64,000 nt of DNA from Cercophora sp. LCS_1 (taxonomy: Eukaryota > Ascomycota > Sordariomycetes > Sordariales > Lasiosphaeriaceae): NCBI GenBank assembly GCA_036250225.1, contig JAPZLL010000002.1, positions 682,001 through 746,000 of the forward strand. The letters run 5' to 3'. Under the pieces are notes generated by a model, which was not told the origin of the DNA, made no database searches, and saw only the letters and a program-made list of their open reading frames with translations. Position 1 is the stretch's first letter, and the number at the start of each line of letters is the position of its first letter. The translations under genes were made by a program, and so were the position numbers. Below are positions 21,490-34,400 of the stretch, one piece after another.

Positions 21490-22872
21490 AATTATCCCAC
21501 TGACGCCATCCGCGAGGTGGAGGGTTGCCTCTAAGATGGTGCGGGCATCCGATCAAGAGGGAGACGCCAGCTGAGCTGGGTAAACTCGGGCTTGGACTGG
21601 CGCTGCGGAGGAAAGAGCAAGAAAGAATTAATCAGCCGATTTTTGCGCCGAGGAAGTAGTTTGCGCACCGGCCCCACAACGCTCTCCACCAACGGCACAG
21701 GTTTGGCCGGCTCCGGTTGTCAGGGACGCCGCTCAGGAAAGGCGCGGCCCCTGAAAAGGTAAATAATGCAAACGTCAATCGGTTTACTGGATGTCAATCG
21801 CCAATGCGACGTATATGCTTTCTTTCGGTTGAGCCATTGCCCAATGGAAGTCTGTTCCAAAAACCGAGTGCTTGCGCTCAACCCCGGAATCGCAGTATGC
21901 AGCACCGCAACTTCACAGGCGTGCGGAGGTTTTCCAAAATTCCCGTCCCAGAACTCTTTCACATCGAAAGACGGTCATTTGTGTGCTATACGGAGTAGAA
22001 TTCGCCTAGAAGGCCAATGGCATACTTGTCTGCTAAAAAGGAGTATCTCCGCAATTCAAACGCATCGAGAAATATGTTAAGGTCTCAACTGACATGTGAA
22101 AGGCATTAAAACATACATGTCGACGTCTTGTAAATATGAAAATATCAGTTGGCCATCAACTGGTTTCGATGTGTCTCTCCTTTTTTGCCGCCAACTTGCT
22201 AGCCAGCTTCTCCATTCTGCACACACACTACTCCAAAGACAGACGTCATTCCTCGGTACCTGCAGTTGTCGGCTGACATGGCCTCTCGGAGGTTTAGGTG
22301 AGACAAAACCGCGGATGGACACCTGCGAACAAGCACGGATCAGGCGGTCTATATTCTTGACCAGAGCATGGGGCTTTCAGCTAGCCACATGCCTGTCAGC
22401 GCCAGCCGACACACACTCCCACAACCGAGCCTTCACAATATTGCCAAACAGTGAAAAGACATGATAGCTCAGTGACCAGAGACCCTTCGTCAGGCATGCC
22501 AACCGATGCCATCTTTGACCTCAGGTTCCAGTCCCTCTAGGCCATAACATGAAGAAAACAAGTACATAGCAAGGCGTCAACAATTGGATCAAGAAACGCG
22601 GTGGCCTCTTCTCAGCGCAACGTAAACCTTGGCATTGTCAATAGTGCGCCCAGCTGGGCGTGCAGCAGGGGTAATTTCAAGAAGAGCCTCATCCAGAAGA
22701 AAACTCATAGCGCGAGAGGAGCAAGCCCTCCTTGATGGCGAGGAAAACCGAGATGATTTTCGAGTTGGGGCAATCCCTCTTATACCTGAATTCATCGCCA
22801 CCGTAGTGTTCCCGGTGGTGTGTGGGAGGCCAACCTACCGTTCATCAACTTCATCCCAATAAATCGCCCAAG
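21490..22872. other. Intergenic, divergent spacer (1.4 kb)
   Basis: Divergent spacer upstream of the coiled-coil gene (-) and the secreted Cys-rich gene (+). ORFs are under 125 codons and have random composition; no RNA gene or repeat was seen. Confidence 0.45.
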
Positions 22873-23635
22873 ATGAAGTACACAATCGTTACCAGTACCC
22901 TCTTTGTCTCATCGGCTCTCGCAGCCAACCCGTACGTACCTTCCACCTCATGTTCCGATCCACACACTTCACCCTGACACAATCCAGCATCTGGGGCACA
23001 ACCGCCAATGCCGAGTGCACCGCCTGCCTCGACAAGACATTCTTGACCTGCCCCGACGACTTCCAACTCCCCGTCTACGCAGAATGCATGTGTGGCGGCG
23101 ACGGCGGCAGTGCCTTCACCAACTGCCTAGGAACCTGCCAAGCAGTCGACAGCCTGGATATCGACCAAGCCGGCACCATCACGGCCGACTGGTACTCATA
23201 CTGCGTGCTCTTCTTCCCCTCGAAATTCTGTGGCAGCGCCAAAGGCGTTATGGACGACGACCTCTGGCAAAATTCCTGCGGGCCGGGCGCCAAAACCCCA
23301 GGGACAGAAGCCGAAGAAGAGGAGGAGAAACGAACCCAGTAAACACACCTCCTCTCTCTCCCATCCACACTACCACCACCACCACTCCCCAAAACTAACA
23401 CGCACCAAACAGAACCCCAACCGGCAGCGGAACGAGTGCCACGCCCCCAGCGGCAACGGCGCCGGGAGCTGGATCATCGGAAGAGGACTCGGGATCGGCA
23501 GCAACCACCACGGGGGGGGTGTCAAGCCGACCGACATCGTCATCAGCGGCAACGGCGGCGTCGGTCATCCTCCCTCCATCCATCCGAGCTATCCTCCTCG
23601 TTGGGCTTTTCGAGCTCAGGCTACAATTCCTGTAA
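22873..23635 (+). CDS. Secreted ten-cysteine protein with Ser/Thr-rich, probably GPI-anchored tail
   Basis: Three exons, 22873-22931, 22988-23338 and 23413-23635, give 210 residues. The N-terminus MKYTIVTSTLFVSSALAANP is a signal peptide with cleavage likely after ALA. Ten Cys follow (ECTACLDKTFLTC, ECMC, NCLGTC, YC, FC, SC), suggesting five disulfides. An acidic run and then a long Ser/Thr/Ala-rich stretch lead to a hydrophobic end (SVILPPSIRAILLVGLFELRLQFL), which resembles a GPI-anchor signal, though its last part is more polar than usual. Intron 2 starts GTAAAC and has a perfect CTAAC branch point and CAG acceptor. If retained, translation stops at 23342 after a soluble 137-residue product. 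It is not a clear CFEM domain. A cell-wall or effector-like role is possible; family unrecognised. Confidence 0.75.
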
Positions 23636-24943
23636 ATCATACCCACCCACATAACAAACAAATCACAAATCACAAATCACAAATCAACAATCATTTCCAT
23701 TCCCCGTCCATGCCATCATCATCGTCATCGCCCAACCCGTAAATACCACACATCCACACCCTTGCAACAACGAAAGGAAGAAGAAAAACAAGACACCCTT
23801 CCCAGCGCAACACGACATCAAAACCAAGACAAGAGCAACCACATGACCACTCCCTCGCAATCGCCGCGCTACACGCAAGTCTCCCATGGGCACCTTGCCT
23901 ATAAAAAATGAACTTGGTAGGTTTGTTGGGTGGTCCCGCTTCCATTCATACATGGCCAGCGCCGATTCGCTCAGGAACCAAACACCCAACCCACTCTCCC
24001 TTCCCCAGGTCCAGTTCACTCAGGCATTAACCGCATCCGGTCCGTTTTCGGGATGTTCCAAAAAAAAAAAAAAAAAAACGAGCAAAACAAACACAAACAC
24101 ATATTCCTCGTAAACCAAACGTGGAGACTGAGAAAAAAAAAAAACAAGGAACAAAGTCTCAAAGCAAACCAGGTATGTGTGGTGCGGTGCGGCGCGGTAA
24201 GAGCGGTCCGACGTAGCAAAAAAAAAAAAAAGGTCCCAGCGGGTGGGACCAAGACAACCGGACCGGACCCGATGGCGGGGATCAATGGATCGATGACCGT
24301 GCCGTAAGGGAGACACGACATTGACATTGCTCTGCACATACATAACACACGTGCAAGATACCAAAGGAAGCAAACAAAAATGCAAGTTGCCTTCCTTCGC
24401 CGGGTAACTCTGCCGTGCAATGGGTCCGTTGGCCGGCAGGGAGGGAGGGAGGGGGAGGGTGTGTGTTTATATACTGCATTCCCGATTCGGTAGTCCGATA
24501 TCTCACACACAATACAACACACGGCCGTCCAGTAGAATAAAATGAACGCTTCAGGTTCCAGATGCTTTCTGCTTACCCACTAGCTAGCTCTTGTTCTCAA
24601 AAAGCCGAGATGTACCCGTGAAAAAAGAAAAAAATAATGATGGCTAGAACCGAACCGAGCCAGTGTACCCTGTCAACCTTTGGGGGGAATCATCAAATTC
24701 GCTGCTCTCTGAAACAAGATAGAGAAGAAAAGCGCAAAAAGATCCTGACCGACCTGACCCGTAGCATACAGTAACAACCATGTCCGCCCCCCACGTGAAT
24801 CCATAGGACAAAAGCGCATGCCGACCACATCCTTCGGTCCCGTAACAAAGCCCCATAAATGGACAGATGAATCGAAGAACGTGTTGATTACCGATGGAGG
24901 AGACCCATCACAGAAGCGCGCCGGCGACTAGCACCTAGGGATC
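23636..24943. other. Convergent 3' spacer with simple repeats and A-tracts
   Basis: 1.3 kb between the convergent Cys-rich (+) and BTB (-) genes. It holds an AAATCAC tandem repeat at about 23659-23686, A-tracts at about 24060-24078, 24133-24144 and 24219-24231, and a GGGA-type run at about 24439-24457. No supportable gene. The minus-strand T-runs may lie in the BTB 3' UTR. Confidence 0.5.
23659..23686. repeat. AAATCAC tandem repeat
   Basis: About four direct 7-bp units (AAATCAC) lie just downstream of the secreted Cys-rich gene stop. Low complexity; no function inferred. Confidence 0.7.
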
Positions 24944-26684
24944 CTACCACCTAGGCGGCGGTCGGTAGGGGTGGTAATGGGTGGGCCTGTACGCATTGGC
25001 GACCGGGTCGAACATGTTGGGCGGGTGCCACGGTCTCTCCATGCTTGGAAGTGCTCTGCCGTGAATGTCCTCCTCCCTTCTCGCAGCCATCTCTCTCAGG
25101 AGGAGGGGGGCGATCTCTGGATGGTTCATCAAGAAGTCCTGCGTCTCCTCAGGGGCTTGACGCCACGGTTGCAAGAAACCAACCCGGGCAAAGATCATCT
25201 TGAGCAGATTGTCCGTCTCGGGCAGGCCCTCGTACAGTTTGTTGCAGAGGAATAACACCTGGGGAACTGCGGCGTCGGCACCGGCAGACTCAAGCATATC
25301 AATAGCCACGCGTGAGATCTCGGTCTTGAACCCTTCGAGCAGGTACTTGTTGGCGAGAATGTACACATCGATATGGAGCTCATAGGCGAGCAGCCAGGTG
25401 CGCAAATCCTCGCCGGATATACGCGCGGCGCCATTCGGATCGTTTTGCCAGCCTATCGGGGGCGGAGGTGTCATGCCCATTGGGATCGGTCCTCCGTGAC
25501 GCCGCCGCGGAGGTCTGCGGGGCCGCTCGGCGTTCCGGGTGTGGATGTGGATATCGCGGTGGTCGACAACAACACCTGGGTGATGGGGCATTGGAACCGG
25601 GGGAGGCATCGCGCGTGGTGCCTGGCAGTGCCAGCAAGGGGGACCTGAAGCCGAGAGGCACTGGGGACAACCGCAGTTAGGACGGTGAACACCAGGTCTC
25701 TTCTGACGCATGCGCTCAAAGTGCCGATCTTCGCGGCGCCTCCTACGCTCCCTACGACGACGGCTGGCGGCGCTAACATCGGAACCCGAGTCCGCAGAGT
25801 CTTCAGAGTCGGACTCTACCCCAGTTTCTCCGCCCTCACGACCCTTCCCCTTGTCGACATCGGCAACTGTTCACCCCGTCAGGTATCTGCAGTATCCGGG
25901 TGAACACAAGGATACTTACCAAGCGCGTCCGCAACAGGCTTGATGGGGTTGTATTTGCCCTCATATAGATAGGCAATGAGGAAATGGAAGATGCCGGGGT
26001 TCTCTTCCGGCAGACTGACTGACTGTGAATTCGCCTCATGGAAACCGCCGCAAAGTGCCTTCTCGAACCATTCCGACTTGAGCAGAATGTGTTTGTGGAC
26101 CTTCCGATGTGTCAACAATCTCCTTCCCATTGTTTCCCTCATTCGAGCCAGGCTCATGACTTACATAGAAGGTCTCGGAGTTTGGTGCGACTCCCACATG
26201 AACTGGGATGACCGGTGAGTTGTATCGTCTATAGCCCGTCAAATATTAGTAGCTATTCACAAAAATATACGGCGCGCATGACCGGATCGCGTCAGATATC
26301 ACACCAAGATATATGCGCTAGCATCCAAATCGCATTGATGTTGAGCGCTGAAGTGTTGGCGGGATTCCAAGCCTAGGCTTGAAGCGATGCAATGTCCCGC
26401 ATGGAATGTGAGAATGCAACTTACCCATCAGCCGTGCTTAGCCAGAGATCCTCCTTGGGGTCGAGGACCTCCTTCCGGTTCACTTCCTCGGGCAGGGAAT
26501 TCAGAACAACAACATCGGGTTGTCTTGCCGAGGGCTCTCTCATGACGTCCTCCAATGTGCGATTCTGCTGTCCGTGATGGGCGCTTGCCGTAGAGGGACC
26601 GGCGGCGCTGGAGCCCGTGCCGGAGCTGGGTCCAGTGGCAGCGGCAGCGGCATTCCCGCTACTGCCGGCAATCGGCGCCGACAT
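24944..26684 (-). CDS. BTB/POZ domain protein with a long insertion
   Basis: Four exons, 26684-26425, 26228-26165, 26100-25920 and 25866-24944, give 475 residues. The first 85 residues are Ala/Gly/Ser-rich and disordered. A BTB/POZ fold begins at about 87 (VHVGVAPNSETFYVHKHILLKSEWF, then FHFLIAYLYEGKYNP). Its C-terminal helices (DLRTWLLAYELHIDVYILANKY, about 318-345) come only after an insertion of roughly 150 residues. The insertion is acidic, then Arg-rich (RRRRERRRRED), with a Cys cluster (NCGCPQC and CWHC) and a His/Pro-rich part. BTB domains dimerise and often act as cullin-3 adaptors; here partners are unknown. The C-terminus is Pro/His/Arg-rich. Splicing is well supported because each join restores the BTB sequence. 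Confidence 0.88.
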
Positions 26685-28359
26685 CTTTTCTCGTTCGACC
26701 TCGTTCCCCAACCGAGCCCGGCACAAGCAAGCTTTTTGGAGTAGATGCGCAATCTGGCGAGCTGACAAGGGCGGGGGCGCAAAGGAGAAAAAAAAAGCTT
26801 GAGAGGACGATTTTACGTTTAATCGCTCGGACCTCTGATGGCGGGGCAGGCGATGTATGTATATTGTTGGGGGCGCAAAGCGCAAAAGAGGTTAGGTGTT
26901 GCGAATGGTGAGGCGCGAGATGCGGCAAGGTTCCTGTCGGCTCTTCTTGCCTTGGTTTCCCTATCGGGCCTGCTGCTGTGGATGGAGAAAGCAAACTGTC
27001 CGGATCGCAAAGTCGGGACGAGATTTCAAAATTGCAAGGCGATCGGAGGGAGGCAGCCGACGGTGGCTAAGGCAGAGTTCAAGCAGGCTCCCGAAGTTTG
27101 GAGGCTCAGATGGAAAGGTTGGAGGAAGGCGTGAGCCGGTTGCTACTCATGACATGGAATGCAAAGCACAAATAGGCAGCACACCTCACCGGCCTGGCAG
27201 ATAACGTGCTTGTTCGGCAGACGACGTGCATATAAGGTCCTCGGGAATGGCTCTGGGTCAAGTAAAGGCTCTCCTCTCGTATAACTACTGTCAGTATGAC
27301 GGTTGAGGACGGGTGTGGGCAAGACGAGTTGTGAGTTGTAAGTTGGGGTGGTGTGGTTAGGCGGCCCGCCGAGAGCAAGTAGCTCTGCTTCGATTACGGG
27401 GGGCGTGCCGCAACAAGCCTTCGGCTTATGCCATTTGCTGGGCTCGCCGTGCAACGGACAATGCGTTTTTGACGAGGACAAACAAAGAAGGGCCTATCGG
27501 AGCGGTCACAAGGGGCGTGTGGCAATGGGCAGGAGCGAGGGAGCAGGACGAAGGGGGGACAGCCTGCCGATTGATGGAGTGGGACAACAGCTACTGACTG
27601 GCTCAGCTCCAACACAGAGGACACAATACCGTCGGATTTCTGCGCGCTCCTGCAACACTCTGCAACTCAGTGCAGCGGGGAGAAGCGCGAGAGCAGCGGG
27701 AAATCTCTGCACGTTGTGCAATGTGAGCGAGGGGAGGCGAGTCGCTACAGGTCGAGACCGAATGAGCGACAGGCACATGCTGCTCTCAAGGGTTGATGCA
27801 CGGAAGCGCATCTTCAGCTGCATCTGCAAACGAGGCTGGACGACACCTCTTGGGATTCTTTTCGAATGGCTAATCACGATCCCGAGCCGAGTTGCCCGTG
27901 TCCTCCCAATTCTTTGTCGGGCCCTTTGGGTTGTTTCCACAACCAGAAACATTCAAGCTTGAGGACCGATTGTCGAGCCGACTATCCATATGCAAGTCGG
28001 CCCACCACAATCACTGTTGGCTGCAGGACTTGCTTGTACTACCAGCCGCTTCCAAGACCAGGCTACTTCGCACTTCCCCGCAGGGTACACTGGGCACGGT
28101 AGTTGGCATGGCTTTTCTGCTGTCTGCTACTCGCTGTCAATACTCTCTTGCAGTGCAAAGCCCTACTGCAAATGCGCGGTGGCGATATCTACTGAGCATG
28201 AACGCTATTCAGCCAGCCGTCGGTGAGGGGGTGCATACCATCTTGGGCATTCCGGGAACCTATCCCGCATTACGGCAGCGGGGTTGGTCCAGCGGCGGTC
28301 AATAGTCTTGCCAGTAGGATTGCATAGCAGACCGCAACGGTGGCCTTTTCATTCCTCCT
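26685..28359. other. Intergenic (1.7 kb), nothing recognised
   Basis: Between two minus-strand genes: the BTB promoter and the helicase 3' region. The longest ORF (27348-27962) is Arg/Gly/Ser-rich without domain character and is not called. No RNA gene recognised. Confidence 0.45.
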
Positions 28360-31300
28360 CTATCTCTTCTCGCATTTCAATTTCTGCCGTTCGTTAGCAA
28401 TCCCTCGACCCGAGAGCGGCCTGCACGCATCGGGTGACCTACGCCACAGACGGTTGGCCGAGTCTGCAATAATCTTGGCTTTGGCGAGCAGTTTCTCCCT
28501 ATACTTATGCTCGTCTTTTACCTCAAGCCTTACCTTGTTTGGCTGGGCTTGCAACAAGATCGGGAGAAGCTCGTTTGGGTCTGCGTTGGCGACAGCCGCA
28601 ACTGTCTTGAAGCCGTTGTCCCAAAAGATGCGCCTGCGATCCGTTAGCCTGAGCGAACATGTAGCTCTGAGGATGGGACGAACGCAGTGCGGCTCTTCAC
28701 AAAGGTTATCTTCGCGAGAGCTAGAAGATCGGATCTCGCCCCGGCCTTCAACCTGTCGGAGAAGTGATCGAGGGCAGCAGCCATGGCACTATTGACAAGC
28801 ATCAGCCAAGCCGCAAAGAAAACAGACGCAGTGTACTCACCCCCAGTCCATTGACTCGCAAAACTTGATCATGCCAGCAGCAAAGCCCTCGCATGTCTGT
28901 GCAAGTGTCTGGATAGATCCCCGGGGCGTGTCGTACTTCCGAGCAACTCGGTGGACGGGCATCTCGTTACAAAGGTCCCGCAGTTGCAGTGCGAGATAGA
29001 ATCGATAGTAGCGTCTTGCCGTTTCCTTTTCCTCTGGGGTTGACTCTCTCATCGTACCGCCTCGTACCCTGTCATAGATCAGTACTTGTTCGGGAACATT
29101 GGGAAGGGGTGTAAAACATTTTGATGATTACGGCCGGCTTGATGCCCAGAAATCCCATGACGCGGAGGCCGCTTTGATCAAGGCGGTCTATCTCTTCCGA
29201 GAACACACGCCAGTTGACGGCTACACCATTGAGGTCTTGGACAGGTGTAAACACGTAGAGGACATGCATCTCCCCATCCAAAGCGAATGCCTGGAGAGCT
29301 TTCTTGAACTCGCTATGGATGAAAACGCCGTCTTCAGGGTCGAGACTCGATGCAACGATAGCCCTTCCTAGCTTGGTGGCTTGAAAGTTAGAAAAGTTGT
29401 CAACGGTGATAAACCCCATCTTTTCCAGGTCCTCCAGGCTCCTGTCCACATTATGCCGAATGGTGTCCGGCTCGGTAGTGTGTGAGAGCATGGTCTTGCT
29501 GATGTAGTCGTCAAGAGATTCCCGACTCGTCGCCAAGCGGATGGCGATAACCTCGAGCATCGCTCTTTGGATTCGACGCTTATCAGATATCAAGCAACTG
29601 GAAACGCGTGGTAGATCAGCGTTCATCAAGTCGACGACATCCTCGAGGTCATTTTGTCGGCAGCAGAGATATGTTTCTCCGACCTCGTCCTTACCCTTCC
29701 TTCCGGCCCTGCCTCGCATTTGTCGCAGCATTGCTGGACCAACTAGATCCCTGCCCATTCTTGCGCCATGGAGGATAACGCGCCGCGCAGGTAAGTTGAT
29801 TCCAGCAGCAAGTGAACACGTCGCTACACAGACCTTGAGAGTCCCGGCATCGTACGCGGCGGCGATCAGCTCTCGCTCCTCGGTTGTTAGGCCGGCGTGA
29901 TGGAAAGCCACCCCTGATGGGATCGTCTGTTCAAGTTTAGGATCCAGCCCGGAGCTTAAGCTTCGTAGCTCCCCCAGTAAGTCTGCCCTCTTTTCTCGGA
30001 TGTCGGGAGGCGAATCCTCAAACCCAGGTAGGACTCGACTAATGTGGAGCGCATCTGCTTCACAACCAGCTCGGCTGCCAGAGAACACCAGGGCACCGTA
30101 GCCCGCTCGTACTGTCTCGTTCGCAAGAGCCACTACACTGTTGATAACGGTTTCCTTGAATTCGGCGTGTGCTGATGCGTCGATGGTTCCCTGGGGTTCG
30201 GTCTGGAGTTGGGTCGCTTGGCTTCGACTGCCGAGTTGCGCGATAACTTTTAGAAGGCTCTTGGTGCTTGCGGCAGGGTATATCTTCCCCTCGCATACTA
30301 GATGCTCTTCTATGGGCACTGGGCGATAATGCGTCTCGTAAGAGTGCCCATGCAGCCACGTTTTGAGGAGATGAATGTCCTTGGCAGGTCAGTTGCGAGC
30401 CCAAGGAGTGGCAAAGGAGATGCCAAGCGCGAAACACATACCGTTAATGTTGCACTCATGGCAACGATTTGTAGTTCTTGACCAAGGCACAAAAGCTTCG
30501 TTGCCATCATCTCAATGATATAACCCCGGTACCCGTCGTCTATCATGTGGCATTCGTCAAGCACCACGGATTTCAGTTTGGAAATGGTGCAGTCTTCGAT
30601 CGCAGCGTTGACAAGCGAATTCGCCTTTTCAAATGTGCAGACAGCAATGTCAAAATCGGCCCATGTCGCCCTGATCTTGTTTCCACCATAGAAACCAACC
30701 ACCCTTATGGTGTCCTTGTCGGCTCTTGTTGCCCAGAGCTTTTGCCCCTCAGGCAGCTTTTGGCCGATGTCCCTCTCACGAGATATACCATTGACGACAT
30801 TTCGAAGCCACCGGACCTTTTCTTGCACGAGAGCAACGTATGGAAGAACCAAGATTGCCTTTGCCTCTCCATCGTCGAGGACTCGCTTGAGCATCAAGAC
30901 ATCTGCAACGAGACTTTTCCCACCACCGGTCGGAGCACTGTAGACAAGATTCTTCTCGCCTTGGAGAAGGCCTGGACCTAGGAGACATTGTTTTTGCCAG
31001 GGATATATTGTTTTGATGCCAAATGAGGCAAACTTGGCTACGAGGCGACCGGGAAGGCCATAGCTGGGATGTGACAGAGATAGTAAGGGGTCACGGGTAG
31101 ATGTCGGTGTTGCTGCAAAGACTTTTCTCTGCGAGTACTCCGAAGGTTCCGTGGAATCGCATGTGCGATGTATTGCACTGGCTGCAAGTTTGGGGAGAGT
31201 CCGGGAAAGGTTTAGCCCATGGCGGGGAGGTGGCGCTGTGCGCTTGGTGTCTGCCTCAGCCCCGATAGGAACTTGCGGATGGTGCAACTCATGGAAAGCC

Positions 31301-31401
31301 CGCTTCTGGCCGGTGTTCACCTTTGTCTGATTTTGCGCCTGAAACCGCGCCGATTGTAGGGTGGTTGTGTGCCATATTCCGAGTTTGTTGTTTTTCGCCA
31401 T
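28360..31401 (-). CDS. HELQ/Hel308-type DNA helicase
   Basis: Five exons, 31401-30442, 30379-29118, 29068-28841, 28788-28684 and 28633-28360, give 942 residues. It is a superfamily-2 Ski2-like helicase. Walker A APTGGGKS is at 156-163, the DExH box DECH at 282-285, SATLT ends exon 1 (316-320), and QMRGRAGRKGKDEVGETY is motif VI. The winged-helix/ratchet region follows, and the C-terminal helix-hairpin-helix-like part includes PVHRVARKYDTPRGSIQTLAQTC and IFWDNGFKTV. HELQ/Hel308 and the helicase half of Pol theta act at stalled replication forks and in cross-link repair in the nucleus. No polymerase domain is present; in fungi helicase and polymerase are usually separate. Introns 2 and 4 use weak donors, GTTTTAC and GTTCGT, but only these joins give the family sequence. 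N-terminal 110 residues are disordered. Confidence 0.9.
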
Positions 31402-34400
31402 GACGTTGCTTGGGGTGAAACGTCGAAAGCCAACCGATCATAAACGCGGGCACGGGCAATGCAAGCTGGCTGACACCCTAAAACGAAAAGAAAAAAAAGA
31501 GCCTGAAGGTAACAGCATCGCTAAAGCCTATCGGTTGATGCCTCACGCTCTCAATCCCCCCTCTCTTTCTCTAGTTCCCCAGGCCGCGGCGTTCAGCAAG
31601 GTGCCTGGTGCCTGCGAACAACATCGGGTCGACCGAGCCTTGGCTTCCCAGCCGTTTGGAAAAAGCCTGCACACGCGCCGGCAGGGAAGGAAGACGGGAC
31701 CCACATATTTTCTTCTTTGGCCAGACGGCTTGTTCTAACCCCTGTCCGGTCTAAAAGTCTCTCTGAAGTTGCCGGTACTTCAGCCACCCCTCATTGTGCC
31801 CGCATTGTTATCCCCATGACCCCACTTCTCAAGTCCTTCGACTTCAAGCAGACATGGGCTCACTCCTAGCAGCAAAGCACAACAGCCTTGGAGCAGGAAC
31901 AACGTCGGCCGTCTCAACCGCAGAGCAGCAGCACTTGCCTGGGGGAAAGTTGAAGAGGGCGCCTTTTAGCTCAAGCTGCTCACGAACGTGTTTGAAACAC
32001 TTGCTTTGGAACTATTATTCGCATGTTCCCATCGCTCCGTGCGTGTGGTGTGCTCTTCAGGTCCACAGATTGATCTGTGGGCCAAGTAAAGCCTCCACCC
32101 TAGCGACGAGTGCACGACGACGGGAGAGCGCCCGACTAGTCCAAGCACCTTCAATATGGAAAGGAGTGTCTACGGATAGGGCGCTTACGACATGACGGAT
32201 TCACCTTCTTTGCGACTGCTAGACGTCAGCAGGAAATACGGAATAGCTTCCCTTGAGTTCTGTACGACCGTTCAGAGAGGCTCATCTGTTCTGTTCGTCA
32301 TTGGCGAAGTGGGCCAATGAAACTGGCACGCAATTGGGCAGAGCCACGCTGCTCTGTTGGCCTTTCAGCAACACGACAGCGGATCGTTTCTGGTAAGCCT
32401 GGCGTTGTCAAGAAGTATCCCCGCTCACAGCATTTGCTGGCAAGCGACTGGACTGTGCTGAGTAGTTAGGTGTGCCCGCCCGCCCGCTCACTCGCTGATA
32501 ACTTGAAACACATCGCGGCCTTGTCCCGAACTCCGATGGACGGCATCCCGAAGACTGGGCCTAGCGGAAACCGGACCCGTCTCGACCAGCCTGCTGCCGG
32601 CAAGTCCCATGGCATGCATTTGGGCATTGTGGTGCCTCCCAACACATCTTCCTTCGACAGCCAGTGGAGAGTCGATTGAGCCTTATCCATATTCGCCATG
32701 TGGTCAAGACCGAGGTTCCTTTAGCGGGAGAATGGGGTGAATTGGCTTCTTGGCCCGCATCACCCGTCTCCACTGAGGCACAAAGCTTCGTTTCCACGAC
32801 GTACTGCGCACGGTATGCAGTTCACGCGTCGCCGTCACAGCGGGGTTTGCCCCCACTCGAAGATTCCGTGCCACAGGCCTCAATATCAAGAGCAGAGTGG
32901 CGCATCATCGCTCAGAAGCCCACATTGCTATTGTGTGAGTTTCTAATAGCTAGCATACTTGCTGGATGGCGACAATGACGGCAGGAAATGTCACCTCGAG
33001 AATCTGATGCCAGTGGCAACCGCATCGTCGTCAAAGCGACTGTTGCTCCATCGCTGCTCCATCTCTGAGTGGCGCCCGCGCAGCACCATGTCGTGAGTGC
33101 TTGGAGCAAACGCACAGTGGTGGCAGACAATCTGGCGCCCCCAGCTTATCCCATCGTCAACTTTGAGACTTTGAGACTTTGAGTTCGCACTGAGTTGATC
33201 GCGCATATACAGGCCATATCAACGACAGCGCTGCATCCCTTCTGCCACTCTCCCGACTGCGGTCCGTGATGGAAACGGGTGGTGATGGAGGCTGTAAATT
33301 AAATCGACATCGCTTAGGCTCGCCGGTTTCCCTCGTCGTCGAGCAGCCAGCCGGACCGGGCCAGGGAGGATCCGCTCAGTCACATCACACAAGACGCAGG
33401 CCAGTGTGTGAGGGTGCCGGCTCGCACTGGCTGAGGAAACCTTGCCCATCTGATCCAATCTCTCATCATTCACCGCACCCTGTCTATCCACCCGGAAACG
33501 CGGTACCCTGCCGTTTCATGTTCTCGCAATAGCGACGTATCTTTTGACGCCCGTGGTTGTTGGGAGTTGAGCGGCAAAGATATATCGCACGTAAATCGAA
33601 TTTTACCCAGGACGCTGGCTTGCGGGTAATTACCGCCATCTGCGGACAATTGGATCGTGGGACTTATCTCTCTCGGGGTGGAGGATATGGGGTAATTACG
33701 TGACCGCGGCGGCGCGGGAACGGCAACCCGCCCTTTTTCAACACCAAGCCTCAGTCTCGGTAAGCTCTCTTCTTTCCTGAGGTTGTCTAACCCCGAGCTT
33801 TCCCCCCCCCTGCTTTTGCCAAGCAACACCACTTCACCGTACAGGTTTGAGCTCTGAAACGGGCAGGACGGCTATCCAGCAGCGAAAAAAATAGCCCCCA
33901 AGTGTGTCGCTGGACGAAGAAACTGGCCGCCATTCCCCCCTCCCTCTTTGCACGTCAAGAGGCCTGCCGACACCCGTGCAGGCGCGACCCCCGTGGGACA
34001 TCTGAGATGGACGATATGTCATCCCGTTTGGGCACGGGGGCAGCGGCGGGTTTTATAGGCTGGACTGGTCTGTCCAAAATGTGAAGCTGCGCGAGCTCAG
34101 TTTTCTAATTCAGGGTGGCGGGCTGCTTGTCGGCCATCCATGGTACACGTTTGGAGAGATGGATCCTTCCAAGGGGGGCGCCTCGCGACATCTGAACGGG
34201 ACGTCACTGACGAGTAGCTAACAAAATAAGCCGTACAGTATTAAATCCGAAGGGATGTTCTACTGGAAAGATGGGTCCCCCTCAATACTCAACGTCGTCA
34301 AACAATACCCTAGAGACCTTTGAATCACATTTCAAGCATTAGGGATATTATTTATATACATTTGGGAAATAGACCTGCCGCCCAAGACCGGTCGAAGTAG

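Noticed and set aside
27348..27962. 204-codon plus-strand ORF
   Set aside because: Arg/Gly/Ser-rich chance composition, no start context or homology pattern, and the reverse strand is equally open.
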